Source of the DNA: Caproicibacter sp046707225
GTDB taxonomy: Bacteria > Bacillota > Clostridia > Oscillospirales > Acutalibacteraceae
NCBI RefSeq assembly: GCF_046707225.1
Contig: NZ_JBJKOP010000040.1
Location: 62,001 to 126,000, forward strand
Direction of reading: 5' to 3'
Length of the DNA stretch: 64,000 bases
Every line of letters starts with the position of its first letter. Within the stretch, counting starts at the first letter, position 1. The notes under the pieces were generated by a model. The model did no database searches and was not told the DNA's origin. It saw only the letters and a list, made by a program, of their open reading frames with translations. A program made the position numbers and the translations under genes. Below are positions 1 through 8,633 of this stretch, in pieces.

Positions 1-1347
1 GAAACAGAAAAGCCCAAACCCTATCTGGAATACCGCATCGGCAAAATGTATGCCGCCGGTCTTGGCACGGAGCAGGACTATGGGCAGGCGGCTTCATGGT
101 TTCAGGAGGCGGTAGAGAAAAATCATAAATACGCCCAATATTCCCTCGGCAGTCTTTACTACCGTGGGCAGGGTGTATCGCAGGATTATGCACAGGCGCT
201 CCGGCTCTATACTCTGTCCGCCGATCAGGGAAATCCATATGCAGATTATGAGCTTGCCAAGATGTACCGTGACGGTGTCAGCACACCGGTGGATGCCCCT
301 ACTTCTAATGAGCATTTCAAAGCCGCCTTTTCCGGGTCTTATCGTCTGGAAAAGGACAGCCACGATGATAAACTGCAATACCGACTCGGTCAGATGCTTT
401 ATACCGGAACCGGCACAGAAAAGGATGCGCAGGCTGCGGTTTTCTATCTGGAGAAATCGGCGCAGCTTGGAAATGTGAATGCCCAATATCTGCTGGGCAA
501 GGTGTGTCTGGAAACCGGTATCGGAAACTCCGCACAGGCCATAGCGTGGATGATCAAGGCAGCGGAAGCCGGAAACGCCGGAGCGCAGTATGCTCTCGGA
601 AAGCTGTACCGGGATGGCAATCATGTGGAGAAAGATATTTTAAAGGCGGTATCTATGTTTACAGCTGCCGCAGAGCAGAAAAACGAGTATGCCGCCTACC
701 AACTTGGCAGGCTCTATCTCCAAGGTGAGGATATCCCGAAGAAAATTCTGGAAGCGGTCAAGTGGCTTACACTTTCCTCTGACCTTGGCAATGCCTATGC
801 CGGGTATGACTTGGCGAAGTTGTATCTTACCGCTGACGGCATTCCCAAGAATGTCGGTGAGGCGATTCGGCTGTTCACCTTATCTGCAGAGAAGAAAAAT
901 GAGTTTGCGGCTTACCAACTCGGCAAGCTCTATCTCCAAGGGGAAGATGTTCCAAAAGATGTGGAATCCGCCATCCGCTGGCTGACTGCCTCTGCTGAAC
1001 AGGGAAATCAGTTTGCTCAGTATTCTCTCGGTAAGCAGTATTTTTATGACGGTGAGGTTCCCCGTGACAAGGAAAAGAGTCTTTACTGGCTGGGGCTGTC
1101 TGCGGCGCAGGGCAATGTCTATGCGCAGTACCTGATTGACAACATAGAAAGCTATCGCAATCCCTCGGTGCTGCTGGCCGCCACCCGGCTGATGCATCGG
1201 CTGGAGAATTTGTTCCATGAGGACTATCGCAGAACTGCAGGAATCGCTGCCAGTCATATTGACCGCAAGCGTAGACGGAAGCTGCAGGAGAAAAAGCAGG
1301 CGCAGGGTCACAAGCGGGATGACCATGCGCCACAAATTCATTTATGA
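1..1347 (+). CDS. Sel1/TPR-repeat C-terminal region of an ICE relaxase-like protein (5' truncated by window edge)
   Basis: The frame is open from base 1, so the true start lies upstream. The visible 448 residues are about ten Sel1-like repeats of 35-37 residues with the A.YxLGxLYxxG pattern (for example YAAYQLGRLYLQGEDIPK and YAAYDLAKLY-type units). They end in a basic tail (DRKRRRKLQEKKQAQGHKRDD). Sel1 repeats make helical solenoids for protein contacts. In Tn1549-type elements such repeats form the C-terminal half of the mobilisation relaxase, which nicks oriT, and the basic tail resembles those proteins. The catalytic domain is not in the window, so relaxase identity is inferred from the repeats, the tail and the neighbouring DUF3991 and VirD4 genes. 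The stop codon overlaps an ATG at 1344 in another frame. Confidence 0.75.
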   Translation, partial: ETEKPKPYLEYRIGKMYAAGLGTEQDYGQAASWFQEAVEKNHKYAQYSLGSLYYRGQGVSQDYAQALRLYTLSADQGNPYADYELAKMYRDGVSTPVDAPTSNEHFKAAFSGSYRLEKDSHDDKLQYRLGQMLYTGTGTEKDAQAAVFYLEKSAQLGNVNAQYLLGKVCLETGIGNSAQAIAWMIKAAEAGNAGAQYALGKLYRDGNHVEKDILKAVSMFTAAAEQKNEYAAYQLGRLYLQGEDIPKKILEAVKWLTLSSDLGNAYAGYDLAKLYLTADGIPKNVGEAIRLFTLSAEKKNEFAAYQLGKLYLQGEDVPKDVESAIRWLTASAEQGNQFAQYSLGKQYFYDGEVPRDKEKSLYWLGLSAAQGNVYAQYLIDNIESYRNPSVLLAATRLMHRLENLFHEDYRRTAGIAASHIDRKRRRKLQEKKQAQGHKRDDHAPQIHL

Positions 1348-1361
1348 TAGGAGGTTTTATT

Positions 1362-2294
1362 GTGTCAGGCTACATCTACTTTACAGACGAACAAAAGGAA
1401 CGTGCCAACTCCGTAGACTTGGTGGATTTCCTACAGCGGCAGGGTGAAAAGCTCCTACCCTCCGGCAGAGATAAGCGGCTGGCCAGAGATCACAGCATCA
1501 CGGTTCGGAGCAACCGCTGGTATGATCACGCTTCTGAGGAGGGCAGCTATGCTATCGACCTTGTAAAACGGCTCTACAACCTGTCTTTCCCGGAGGCAGT
1601 CAGCCTACTGCTGGGCGGTGAACAGGGCGTGGAATACCGGCAGCACAGCAAAAGTAGCGAGCCGGAACAGCGAAAGCCCTTTGCTCTGCCGCCAGCGCAC
1701 ACGGATATGCGCCGGGTGTTTGCCTATCTCATCAAGCAACGCTGCATCAGCCGGGAGGTGCTGTCCGAGTTTGCCAGAGAAAATCTGCTGTTTGAGGATG
1801 CCGAATACCACAACGCTGTGTTCGTGGGTTATGATGAAAAAGACATTGCCCGCCATGCCCATAAGAAAAGCACGGCAACCTGCAGTAGCTTCCGCATCAA
1901 TGTGGAGGGCAGCCATCCGGCCTATAGCTTTCATTACATCTCAAAAAATCTTTATCCCCACAACCTGTTTGTATTTGAAGCACCGATTGATCTGCTATCG
2001 TACATCAGCCTGCATCCGCAGAACTGGAAAAACGCAAGCTATGTGGCGCTGAACGGTGTGTCGGAGCAGCCGATCCTGAAGCTGCTGGAGCTGTATCCGA
2101 AACTTCAAAGGGTTACACTCTGCCTTGATAATGATGATGCCGGACTCAAAGCCGCCAGCCGTATTCATAAAAACTTGCGGGAGCAAGGATTTGAAGATGT
2201 GGTGTATGATGTTTCGTCACATAAGGATTGGAATGAGGATTTGAAAGCAGTGTATTCTCAGGAGCAGACCACACCGGCTATGGTGATGAGATAA
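1362..2294 (+). CDS. DUF3991/Toprim domain protein of the ICE
   Basis: This 310-residue protein resembles the DUF3991-Toprim proteins carried beside relaxases in Firmicutes conjugative elements. The N-terminal part (about residues 5-90) has the conserved SVDLVDFLQRQGEKLLPSGR and WYDHASEEGS segments. A Toprim-like half follows, with LFVFEAPIDLLSY (about 200-215) and TLCLDNDDAGLKAA (about 250), the latter supplying the acidic metal-binding pair typical of primase-type folds. The GTG at 1362 is preferred over the ATG at 1344 because AGGAGG at 1349-1354 is seven bases upstream of it, while the ATG has no site. The role is probably DNA processing during transfer; this is family inference. Confidence 0.85.
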   Translation: MSGYIYFTDEQKERANSVDLVDFLQRQGEKLLPSGRDKRLARDHSITVRSNRWYDHASEEGSYAIDLVKRLYNLSFPEAVSLLLGGEQGVEYRQHSKSSEPEQRKPFALPPAHTDMRRVFAYLIKQRCISREVLSEFARENLLFEDAEYHNAVFVGYDEKDIARHAHKKSTATCSSFRINVEGSHPAYSFHYISKNLYPHNLFVFEAPIDLLSYISLHPQNWKNASYVALNGVSEQPILKLLELYPKLQRVTLCLDNDDAGLKAASRIHKNLREQGFEDVVYDVSSHKDWNEDLKAVYSQEQTTPAMVMR

Positions 2295-2336
2295 AAAAGC
2301 ATGACAGCCGTTTCATTGGCAGTCATGCTTTTTTAT
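2294..2336. terminator. Bidirectional hairpin terminator
   Basis: A 13-bp stem with one mismatch (AAGCATGACAGCC against GGCAGTCATGCTT) is flanked by an A-run on the left and a T-run on the right. It lies between the convergent ends of the Toprim gene and the DUF3781 gene and can serve both strands. Confidence 0.85.
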
Positions 2337-2800
2337 GTTCGTCTGTGTGCGGTGATAATGGTGTAACTGTGAGCATTTATAGTAATCTCGCAGCCATCCA
2401 CGGTGATGTACCAGTTCTTGCCCTTTCGTGTGATGCTGGCATTTGCGGCTTTGATTTTTTCTCTGCACCAACCGATCACATCATCTGTGTCCAAACGCAG
2501 ATTCTTTCGGATGCGTTCCACACCCAAATTCGTAGTGTGCAGTTGATCCAAGTTTGAAAGCAACAGTTCAGAACTGCAGTTATCATCAAATATAATTTGT
2601 GATTCTATGGTTGGCTCCAATTTAGACAGTTCATCTGTAATCAATGCTTTTGCAATATACATTGCTTTTAATCGGTTTCGCAGAAGAGTATGCTGTGAAT
2701 TTCCCTCCGGGAACTTCTCCTGTGCCTTCTCACATTTGTGGATGATGGAATTGATGGCGCGGAGTGCCTCGGTTAATTCTTCAGGCTTGTAATTTTCCAT
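2333..2800 (-). CDS. DUF3781 domain protein
   Basis: The protein has 155 residues. The C-terminal half (about residues 85-150) matches my memory of the DUF3781 family: LHTTNLGVERIRKNL, then DVIGWCREKI and a WYITVDGCEITINAHSYTIITAH strand-rich end. The N-terminal half is predicted helical and charged, and looks like a separate added segment. DUF3781 genes are common accessory genes in Firmicutes mobile elements and have no established function that I can name. The gene runs against its neighbours and overlaps the terminator hairpin at its 3' end, so it probably has its own promoter in the 70-base gap before virD4. Confidence 0.7.
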   Translation of the reverse strand: MENYKPEELTEALRAINSIIHKCEKAQEKFPEGNSQHTLLRNRLKAMYIAKALITDELSKLEPTIESQIIFDDNCSSELLLSNLDQLHTTNLGVERIRKNLRLDTDDVIGWCREKIKAANASITRKGKNWYITVDGCEITINAHSYTIITAHRRT

Positions 2801-2870
2801 AGTGTTTTACCTCACTGGTTATCATGAACTTATTTTACTATAAGAATCACAGAAAAGAAAGGAGAACCCT

Positions 2871-4673
2871 ATGCCATCCCAAGTATATATCCTCATAGTA
2901 GTGGTCGCCGTGATGTTTTCTGTCATCGGCGGTCTTTCTCTTTTAGCACACTATTATACCCTTAGCGGCATCAAATCCAAAACGGTCGGTGACGGTCAGC
3001 ACGGTACCGCCCGTTTCGCCACAGAAAGCGAAATCAAACGGACATACGCCCATGTACCCTACGAGCCGGAAAAATGGCGGCGTGGGCAGAATTTACCTGC
3101 TCTGCAGGGGCTTGTAGTAGGCTGCAAGCAAAAGGCAGTCTCTACCACTGCCCTCATTGATGATGGCGACATTCACTGCCTTATGATCGGCGCTGCCGGT
3201 GTCGGCAAAACCGCAAACTTTCTCTACCCCAACATTGAATACGCCTGTGCCTCCGGCATGAGCTGGCTCTGCACCGATACCAAGGGAGATTTATTCCGAA
3301 ACTATGCAGGCATCGCAAAGGATTACTATGGCTACAAAATATCGGTGCTGGATCTACGCAACCCCACCCGTTCGGATGGCGATAACATCCTGCAGCTAGT
3401 GAACCGCTATATGGATGCCTACATGAAAAATTCAGAGAACCTTGCACTGAAAGCCAAGGCCGAGAAGTATGCCAAGATTACTGCAAAAACGATTATCTCC
3501 AGCAGCGGTGAGGACTCGGCAAGCTATGGGCAGAACGCTTTCTTTTATGATGCTGCCGAGGGATTATTGACTTCGGTGATTCTGCTGATTGCGGAATACT
3601 GTCCTCCGGAGAAACGGCACATCATATCGGTGTTCAAAATGATACAGGACTTGCTAGCTCCCTCACCGGTAAAGAACAAAAGTCAGTTTCAGCTGTTGAT
3701 GGATAAACTGCCCTCCGACCACAAGGCGAGATGGTTTGCGGGAGCCGCTCTCAATACTGCCGATCAAGCGATGGCCTCGGTACTGTCCACCGCCATGTCA
3801 AGACTGAATGCGTTTCTAGATTCCGAGATGGAGCAGATTCTGTGTTTTGATAGCTCACTGGACACGGAAACCTTCTGCAAGGAGAAATGTGCCATCTTTA
3901 TCGTGCTGCCGGAGGAAGATAACACGAAATACTTTATGGTGTCTCTGTTCCTGCAGCAACTCTACCGGGAGATGCTGACCGTTGCCGATGAATACGGCGG
4001 CAAGCTCCCTAACCGGGTTATGATCTTCGCTGATGAGATCGGAACCATCCCGAAAATCCAGTCAATGGAGATGATGTTCTCCGCAGGTCGTTCCCGCCGC
4101 ATCAGTATGGTACCCATCATCCAGTCCTTTGCCCAGCTTGAGAAAAACTACGGCAAGGAGGGTTCCGCTATCATCATTGATAACTGTCAAGACATTCTGT
4201 TCGGAGGTTTTGCGCCGAATTCCGAAAGCGCCGACATCCTCTCAAGGGCGCTGGGATACAAGACCGTCATGTCCGGCTCCATCAGCAGAGGCAAGAACGA
4301 TCCTAGCCAGAGTTTGCAGATGATCCAAAGGCCGCTGATGACACCGGATGAGCTGAAAACCCTACCCAAAGGCAATTTTATTCTGGCCAAGACCGGCTAC
4401 TGTCCCATGCGCACCAAGCTGCCGCTGTTTCTCAAATGGGGCATTCGGTTTGAAAAAGGCTTTGAGGTGGAGGAATGTGCCACCCGAAAGGTTCAATATG
4501 CCGACCGCTTCGAGCTGGAACAGGAAATTCTCCAGCGAGGCTGTACCTATGACGAGGATGACTTTGTTGAATTTCCGGAGCCTCCCGATGATGACCGCAG
4601 AGGGGGTGCGCTGCACACACTGGTGCAGGAGTATGAGTCGGAGCCTCCTGCTATGCCACTACGCACGGATTAA
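2871..4673 (+). CDS. virD4: VirD4/TraG-type conjugation coupling protein (T4CP)
   Basis: This 600-residue ATPase couples the relaxase-DNA complex to the type IV secretion channel at the membrane. Residues 5-28 form one hydrophobic membrane segment. The Walker A motif GAAGVGKT lies at about residues 107-114 and a Walker B-like acidic pair in MIFADEIGTIPK at about 384-395. The motif FGGFAPNSESADILSRALG at about 440 is the usual conserved block near the C-terminal third. The acidic, proline-rich tail is probably disordered. The start has a GGAG site nine bases upstream. Length and motif order fit the Tn1549-type coupling proteins. The downstream HTH gene begins 14 bases after the stop and probably shares the transcript. 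Confidence 0.92.
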   Translation: MPSQVYILIVVVAVMFSVIGGLSLLAHYYTLSGIKSKTVGDGQHGTARFATESEIKRTYAHVPYEPEKWRRGQNLPALQGLVVGCKQKAVSTTALIDDGDIHCLMIGAAGVGKTANFLYPNIEYACASGMSWLCTDTKGDLFRNYAGIAKDYYGYKISVLDLRNPTRSDGDNILQLVNRYMDAYMKNSENLALKAKAEKYAKITAKTIISSSGEDSASYGQNAFFYDAAEGLLTSVILLIAEYCPPEKRHIISVFKMIQDLLAPSPVKNKSQFQLLMDKLPSDHKARWFAGAALNTADQAMASVLSTAMSRLNAFLDSEMEQILCFDSSLDTETFCKEKCAIFIVLPEEDNTKYFMVSLFLQQLYREMLTVADEYGGKLPNRVMIFADEIGTIPKIQSMEMMFSAGRSRRISMVPIIQSFAQLEKNYGKEGSAIIIDNCQDILFGGFAPNSESADILSRALGYKTVMSGSISRGKNDPSQSLQMIQRPLMTPDELKTLPKGNFILAKTGYCPMRTKLPLFLKWGIRFEKGFEVEECATRKVQYADRFELEQEILQRGCTYDEDDFVEFPEPPDDDRRGGALHTLVQEYESEPPAMPLRTD

Positions 4674-4687
4674 GGAGGTGTTCATGA

Positions 4688-4942
4688 TTGAATTATCTAT
4701 CCTCTCTCTATGCTGCAGATGTTCCGCATCGTGCTGTGGTGGTATATCGTTACCTGAAAGACCGGGCAAACAAGGACGGAACCTGTTACCCTGCCATCGG
4801 TACCATTGCCAAGGACTTGAAGTTCTCTCGCCGTACGGTACAGCGAGCCATCGCTGACCTTGAAAAGACCGGCTATCTTCAAAAGGAACAGCGCTGGCGG
4901 GAAAACGGCGGCAAGAGCAGTTTATTATTTACGGTGAAATGA
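4688..4942 (+). CDS. Small helix-turn-helix protein of the ICE
   Basis: The protein has 84 residues and a winged-helix pattern: YLKDRANKDGTCYPAIGTIA, then SRRTVQRAIADLEKTGYL as recognition helix and wing. This is the HTH_36 type found after virD4 in similar elements. I chose the TTG at 4688 because AGGAGG at 4673-4678 is nine bases upstream, whereas the ATG at 4684 is out of this frame. It probably acts as a DNA-binding regulator or replication-initiation accessory of the element; the exact role is unknown. Confidence 0.8.
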   Translation: MNYLSSLYAADVPHRAVVVYRYLKDRANKDGTCYPAIGTIAKDLKFSRRTVQRAIADLEKTGYLQKEQRWRENGGKSSLLFTVK

Positions 4943-5119
4943 AAAACACATACCCTGCCGCCAAGGGAGCAGTGTGCCCTGTTGGCGGCATATGGTATGT
5001 GTCATCATGGCCTATGCAGTGAACCTGTCACTCTAAGGATTTCTTTAAACACAGAGAAACAACAATAATCACTTTAACATGAAGAAAATCCACCTCCGAA
5101 GAAAGAAGATGGATTCTGC

Positions 5120-5443
5120 TTATCTGGCATCCAATAACGCTTTGACAGTTGCGGCGGCTATTTTGATTTCCTTTTCGCCGCACAGCTGGATCATGTGCAA
5201 GAGCTGTTCTTTTTCTCTGTCTGTATGTTGAATTTCCGGATAAAAGATCGTATCAGCTGATATTTTCAAGGTGCGGATGATCTTAAGCAGCACCGGCATT
5301 CTTGGGTGTTTATTTTCATTCTCAATGGCCATGATGTATCTTGGCGTGACTCCGACCTGTTCCGCAAGGGCATCCTGTGTCATGCCTGCGGCAATCCGAG
5401 CATCCTTTATGGTCTGACCAAATGAGTTCAGTAATTCCTCCAC
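5120..5443 (-). CDS. XRE-family transcriptional regulator
   Basis: The protein has 107 residues. An XRE helix-turn-helix occupies about residues 3-65: IKDARIAAGMTQDALAEQVG as helices 1-2, and VTPRYIMAIENENKHPR as recognition helix and loop. The C-terminal 40 residues are charged and helical. The GTG at 5443 is preferred because GGGAGGTG sits eight bases upstream; the longer frame to 5536 would run through promoter-like DNA. The gene points away from the TetR gene, sharing a 200-base divergent intergenic region. It is probably an ICE maintenance or cargo regulator; its target is not visible. Confidence 0.8.
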   Translation of the reverse strand: MEELLNSFGQTIKDARIAAGMTQDALAEQVGVTPRYIMAIENENKHPRMPVLLKIIRTLKISADTIFYPEIQHTDREKEQLLHMIQLCGEKEIKIAAATVKALLDAR

Positions 5444-5593
5444 TGTCAGTTCACCTCCCATCCTAATTTTACAGTATGGGCATAGGATTGAGAACGAACC
5501 TGTAATGATTATCAGAGTGAACACAACTGATAGCAAATATTATTTTGAGGAAAATCTTACTTGTTCTCTCGACAAATAAAAATTTCTGTGCTA

Positions 5594-5631
5594 AAATCAG
5601 AAATGAATAAAATTATATTCATTTCTGATTT
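5594..5631. promoter_or_regulatory. Operator: 16-bp perfect inverted repeat upstream of the TetR gene
   Basis: Arms at 5594-5609 and 5616-5631 are perfect reverse complements separated by six bases (aaatta). The inner half-site GAAATGAATA recurs in the second operator at 6267-6288. The repeat ends just before the AGGAGG of the TetR gene, a classic autorepression position. Confidence 0.8.
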
Positions 5632-5644
5632 AGGAGGCAGCATT

Positions 5645-6232
5645 ATGAAAGACAAAAAATCTGAAATTTTTAATTGTGGGAAAGATTTGTTTAGCCGTAA
5701 TGGGTTTAAAGTAACCAATGTTTCGGATATTACGAAAATGGCCGGAATCGGCACGGGTACATTTTATAAATACTATACTTCCAAAGAGGAACTTTTCATT
5801 GATATCTATCTAGAAGAAAATGAAAAGTTAAAAAGGAGTATCATGGAATCTGTTCCAGCAGGAGCTGATCCTATAGAATTGATAAAAGGAATTATTCAAA
5901 AAAACCTTGAAGGAATGAAAGCCAACCCGATCTTAAAAGAATGGTATAACAGGGATTTGTTCAGTAAAATAGAAAAAGAATTTTATAAATCGGACGGGAT
6001 AAAAAGCATTCATGAAATCATGAACGGCAGCACGTTTGAACTGATAAAATTGTGGCGTTCACAGGGAATATTAAGAGATGACATCAATGACGATATGATC
6101 CTCGCCATTTTCAACTCTATTCCTTATATCGATATTCATAAGGAAGAATTAGGAATTCAATATTTCCCTAGTATATTGGAATACTTAGCAGAATTTATTA
6201 TGAAAGGTCTGATGGATAGGAAAAAAGAATAA
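5645..6232 (+). CDS. TetR/AcrR-family repressor
   Basis: The protein has 195 residues, the normal TetR length. The N-terminal helix-turn-helix is clear at about residues 5-50: IFNCGKDLFSRNGF, VSDITKMAGIGTGTFYKYY and SKEELFIDIYLEE. The remainder is the helical ligand-binding and dimerisation domain. The ATG at 5645 is chosen for the AGGAGG at 5632-5637. The longer frame from 5561 would translate through the operator. It lies in front of, and probably controls, the DUF4097 gene at 6312, since both have matching palindromic operators. The low GC content relative to the flanking ICE genes suggests recently acquired cargo. Confidence 0.88.
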   Translation: MKDKKSEIFNCGKDLFSRNGFKVTNVSDITKMAGIGTGTFYKYYTSKEELFIDIYLEENEKLKRSIMESVPAGADPIELIKGIIQKNLEGMKANPILKEWYNRDLFSKIEKEFYKSDGIKSIHEIMNGSTFELIKLWRSQGILRDDINDDMILAIFNSIPYIDIHKEELGIQYFPSILEYLAEFIMKGLMDRKKE

Positions 6233-6266
6233 ATACCTTGTTGTATTTATTTTTTGCCCGATTATG

Positions 6267-6288
6267 AATGAATATTTAAATATTCATT
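6267..6288. promoter_or_regulatory. Second operator: 22-bp perfect palindrome before the DUF4097 gene
   Basis: AATGAATATTT followed directly by AAATATTCATT forms a perfect palindrome. It shares the half-site AATGAATA with the operator at 5594-5631. It lies 24 bases before the GTG start, so the same TetR protein could block this gene too. Confidence 0.75.
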
Positions 6289-6311
6289 TCTCAAGGGAGA
6301 AAGGTGATAAA

Positions 6312-7100
6312 GTGCAATTAAGACGAACAAAAAAATTAATTTTGATTGGAGTGATTATTTTGGGAATTTTAGGACTTGGCGCGCTGTCTGTAAAGCAGAT
6401 CAGTGAAGAGCAATCTTTTGCCGCGGAAACAATTGACAAAATAAAAATTGATGTGACAACGGAAACCGTACAGATCAGCCAGAGCGACACCGGCGGCAAT
6501 GTAATGGTTTACTTAACGGGAAAAAAGATGATGCAGGAAGTAAAATTGTCTGCTCAGGTAATTGAGGGAGTACTTACTATAGGCATAGAGAGGGATCGTA
6601 AGTTGCTCGAAGACACAACGCTTACAATCAATCTACCGAACGACTTTACCAAAAATCTTGATATTCATACAACAACAGGTGTTGTCAAAATTGATTCGGT
6701 AACTCTAAACAGCTTTATTCTGACTACAAATTCAGGAGGAATGAAAGCACAAGCATTAAGCGCGGACAATATTTCTGTTACCACAACATCGGGAAGCATT
6801 AAAGCTGTAAAGCTGGAGGCTAAAAAGCTGGATATTCAGGGCAAAACTGCTTCGGTCAAGATTGACGAATGCCTTACTAAATCCGCACAGATTGAAACCA
6901 CAACCGGGAGCATAACTTTGCGGCTTCCCGATACCGCCGAATTTTTATATGAAGCTAAAACCTCTACCGGAAAACTTAGCTCCGACTTCCCTGTAAATAC
7001 CAATGACAGCAAAAAAATAACAGGGCAAATTGGTGCGAAAAACAACCAGATTATCCTGCAAACGTCTACAGGAAGTATCAACTTATTGAAAAACAGCTGA
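6312..7100 (+). CDS. DUF4097-family membrane-anchored beta-repeat protein
   Basis: The protein has 262 residues, an N-terminal membrane anchor (about residues 7-28) and an outside part made of short repeated beta strands: ITVDVTTETVQI, LDIHTTTGVVKIDSV, ISVTTTSGSIKAV, IETTTGSITLRL and IILQTSTGSINLL. The recurring T-S/T-G-x-I/V motif is the DUF4097 (LiaG/YvlB-like) right-handed repeat. I place the start at the GTG at 6312 because AAAGGTG is five to six bases upstream and the earlier ATG at 6264 would put the operator palindrome inside the gene. Family members sit in envelope-stress operons; here it is paired with a TetR repressor. Confidence 0.8.
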   Translation: MQLRRTKKLILIGVIILGILGLGALSVKQISEEQSFAAETIDKIKIDVTTETVQISQSDTGGNVMVYLTGKKMMQEVKLSAQVIEGVLTIGIERDRKLLEDTTLTINLPNDFTKNLDIHTTTGVVKIDSVTLNSFILTTNSGGMKAQALSADNISVTTTSGSIKAVKLEAKKLDIQGKTASVKIDECLTKSAQIETTTGSITLRLPDTAEFLYEAKTSTGKLSSDFPVNTNDSKKITGQIGAKNNQIILQTSTGSINLLKNS

Positions 7101-7492
7101 TCTTATTTGATACCATACCGCATGACCTTGCGGTAATTTGCGGTGGTATTTCCATCCGGTTTTTCAAATGGGAGTACCCTAAGTGAGTAAAATCACAAAT
7201 AGAGGCTTTCAGCTTTCATTTATATCCGCCAAATAAAAAAACGGCGCTTTGGCGGGTCATTCTTCATGCCTGAATATCTAAAGCAACCCTCCAAACCCGT
7301 GAAGTTTGGAGGGTTGCTTTATGTGTTGGTCAATACAGACTACGCTGCTGCGGATTCGCTGCAGCGATATTAAGTAATCTACGTAACCAACGCCTACATA
7401 GGTAATTCGTTAAAAAAAGCCTATGGTCTCCAGCGGATAACTATGCCCACCAACGCGAACCAGCAGAGCAGGTAGAATGCGAAATAGTATAT
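7101..7492. other. Gene-free ICE stretch with hairpins
   Basis: No convincing gene is seen. The stretch holds an 18-bp perfect stem with seven-base loop at 7279-7321 (core GCAACCCTCCAAAC), followed only by a short T-run, and a smaller hairpin TACCGCA/TGCGGTA at 7116-7135. The first is a plausible terminator for the DUF4097 gene or part of a processed leader transcript for the sigma-factor gene. Confidence 0.5.
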
Positions 7493-7541
7493 AAGAGCGT
7501 ACCAATGGACGGTCATGTCCATCGGTATGCTCTTTTTTTAC
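7493..7541 (+). terminator. Hairpin with long T-run upstream of sigma gene
   Basis: AAGAGCGTACC-ATGGAC pairs with GTCCAT-GGTA-GCTCTT (two mismatches over 18 positions) around a six-base loop and is followed by seven T. Lying about 85 bases before the sigma-factor start, it is either a terminator of upstream transcription or an attenuator. Confidence 0.7.
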
Positions 7542-7624
7542 TGCGCAGAACCATTCCCCAGTGCCGGTCACCACCTCTTGTCCTTCGTTTTCAATCACAT
7601 TTTGAAAATTTGGAGGACAAACAT

Positions 7625-8038
7625 ATGTCAGAGAATAAAAAATATACCATTGTTGTAAAAAGGCAGCGCGTGGAGGTCAGCGAAGCCGTCTACCGTGCCT
7701 ATCATAAAGAGCGTGAAGCGGAGCGCTATCAGAACAAGCTGATTCGCCAGAATGAGCTGTCGCTGGAGCGGTTCCATGAGGATGGTGTTAACATTGATTA
7801 CCTCATAGTCCGTATTCGGCCAGACATCGTGGACAGGCTCCTTTATCAGGAGCAGCTGGAGGCGCTGTGGATTGCTCTTCAATCCCTGCCGGAGGATGAA
7901 CGCTCCCTCATTGATGAACTGTTTTTCAATGATAAAAGTGAGCGAGAACTTTCTGCAATGATCTCTGTGCCACAGAAAACTATTAACGACAGGAAAAAAC
8001 GAATCCTGCTTAAACTTCGCAATCTCATAGAAAATTAA
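7625..8038 (+). CDS. Small RNA polymerase sigma-70-like factor of the ICE
   Basis: The protein has 137 residues. The N-terminus (KYTIVVKRQRVEVSEAVYRAYHKEREAERYQ) is the stereotyped start of the small sigma proteins of Tn916/Tn1549 elements. The C-terminal third (about residues 85-135) is a sigma region 4: LQSLPEDERSLIDELFFN, SERELSAMISVPQKTINDRKKRIL. Region 2 is not recognisable. Such proteins help expression of excision or transfer genes. GGAGGA lies 8-9 bases before the ATG. A strong terminator follows at 8048. Confidence 0.88.
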   Translation: MSENKKYTIVVKRQRVEVSEAVYRAYHKEREAERYQNKLIRQNELSLERFHEDGVNIDYLIVRIRPDIVDRLLYQEQLEALWIALQSLPEDERSLIDELFFNDKSERELSAMISVPQKTINDRKKRILLKLRNLIEN

Positions 8039-8047
8039 TCCGCTCAA

Positions 8048-8086
8048 CCCCCTCACTTTTTCCTTTATAGAAGTGAGGGGGATTTT
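8048..8086 (+). terminator. Rho-independent terminator after sigma gene
   Basis: An 11-bp perfect stem (CCCCCTCACTT against AAGTGAGGGGG) with a 12-base loop is followed by ATTTT. It lies ten bases after the sigma-factor stop. Confidence 0.85.
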
Positions 8087-8295
8087 CTATCTCTCTCGTG
8101 TTCCTTGAAAAACACCGAAACCATTCGGTCATATCCAGCAGCTTGAATACGTTAGCTGTTCAGCTCCGATGAGGGGAAAGCGGCTTTGGAGGACACGCCA
8201 AGACCATCTGCGGATAGGTCAGAGCTATTCGTCAACACGATAGCATCAAAGGTGCCGAGCGAGAAATGTCCGTCCATAAAGCAATCTGTGGTGGA

Positions 8296-8326
8296 TTGCC
8301 CCGCCATAACCTGAACAGCCTATAAT
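8296..8326 (+). promoter_or_regulatory. Possible promoter for the structured RNA
   Basis: TTGCCC at 8296-8301 and a perfect TATAAT at 8321-8326 are separated by 19 bases. The spacing is long and the -35 is weak, so this is tentative. Transcription would begin near 8333, just before the first hairpin. Confidence 0.4.
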
Positions 8327-8332
8327 GATACT

Positions 8333-8633
8333 TCTGCACAGCCACAGACATCGCAATGGGTGCAGCCGCCGGAGAACCCGGCGGGGGTGAGAGTCCCATG
8401 ACAGCCATACGTCACGCTTATGTGACGTTAACCAATGGCTGGTTTAAGCTGACTGCCCAAAGGACGAAATCGTCCTTATACCGCAGGTACTCTGCCTGTG
8501 GTGTTCTGCTTCGGGGAGTAGTGTCGAATAGAAGCAGCAGAAAACGAAGAACAAGAGTTTTGTTATATCAGAAACTATGAGGACAGCCGCCCTGCGGGTA
8601 AACCCGGTCACAATCGGCGGCTGTCCTTATCCT
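8333..8633 (+). ncRNA. Candidate structured non-coding RNA with seven consecutive hairpins
   Basis: Seven perfect or near-perfect stems follow one another: CTGCAC/GTGCAG (8334/8360), CCGCCGG/CCGGCGG (8366/8378), CAGCCAT/ATGGCTG enclosing ACGTCAC/GTGACGT (8402-8441), AAGGACG/CGTCCTT with an AAAT loop (8460-8477), CCGCAGG/CCTGTGG (8481-8501), CTGCTTC/GAAGCAG (8506-8537) and a 12-bp stem (8580-8591/8616-8627). A 74-codon frame crosses it but is interrupted in composition by every stem and has no ribosome site. The dense stem array in a gene-free ICE stretch suggests a stable RNA. I cannot assign it to a known class; the omega/HEARO-like RNAs are one thing to test. Confidence 0.55.

Noticed and set aside
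8356..8580. 74-codon plus-strand frame in the ICE
   Set aside because: It has no ribosome site, an odd Arg/Ser-rich composition and crosses six strong RNA stems; treated as spurious over a structured RNA.
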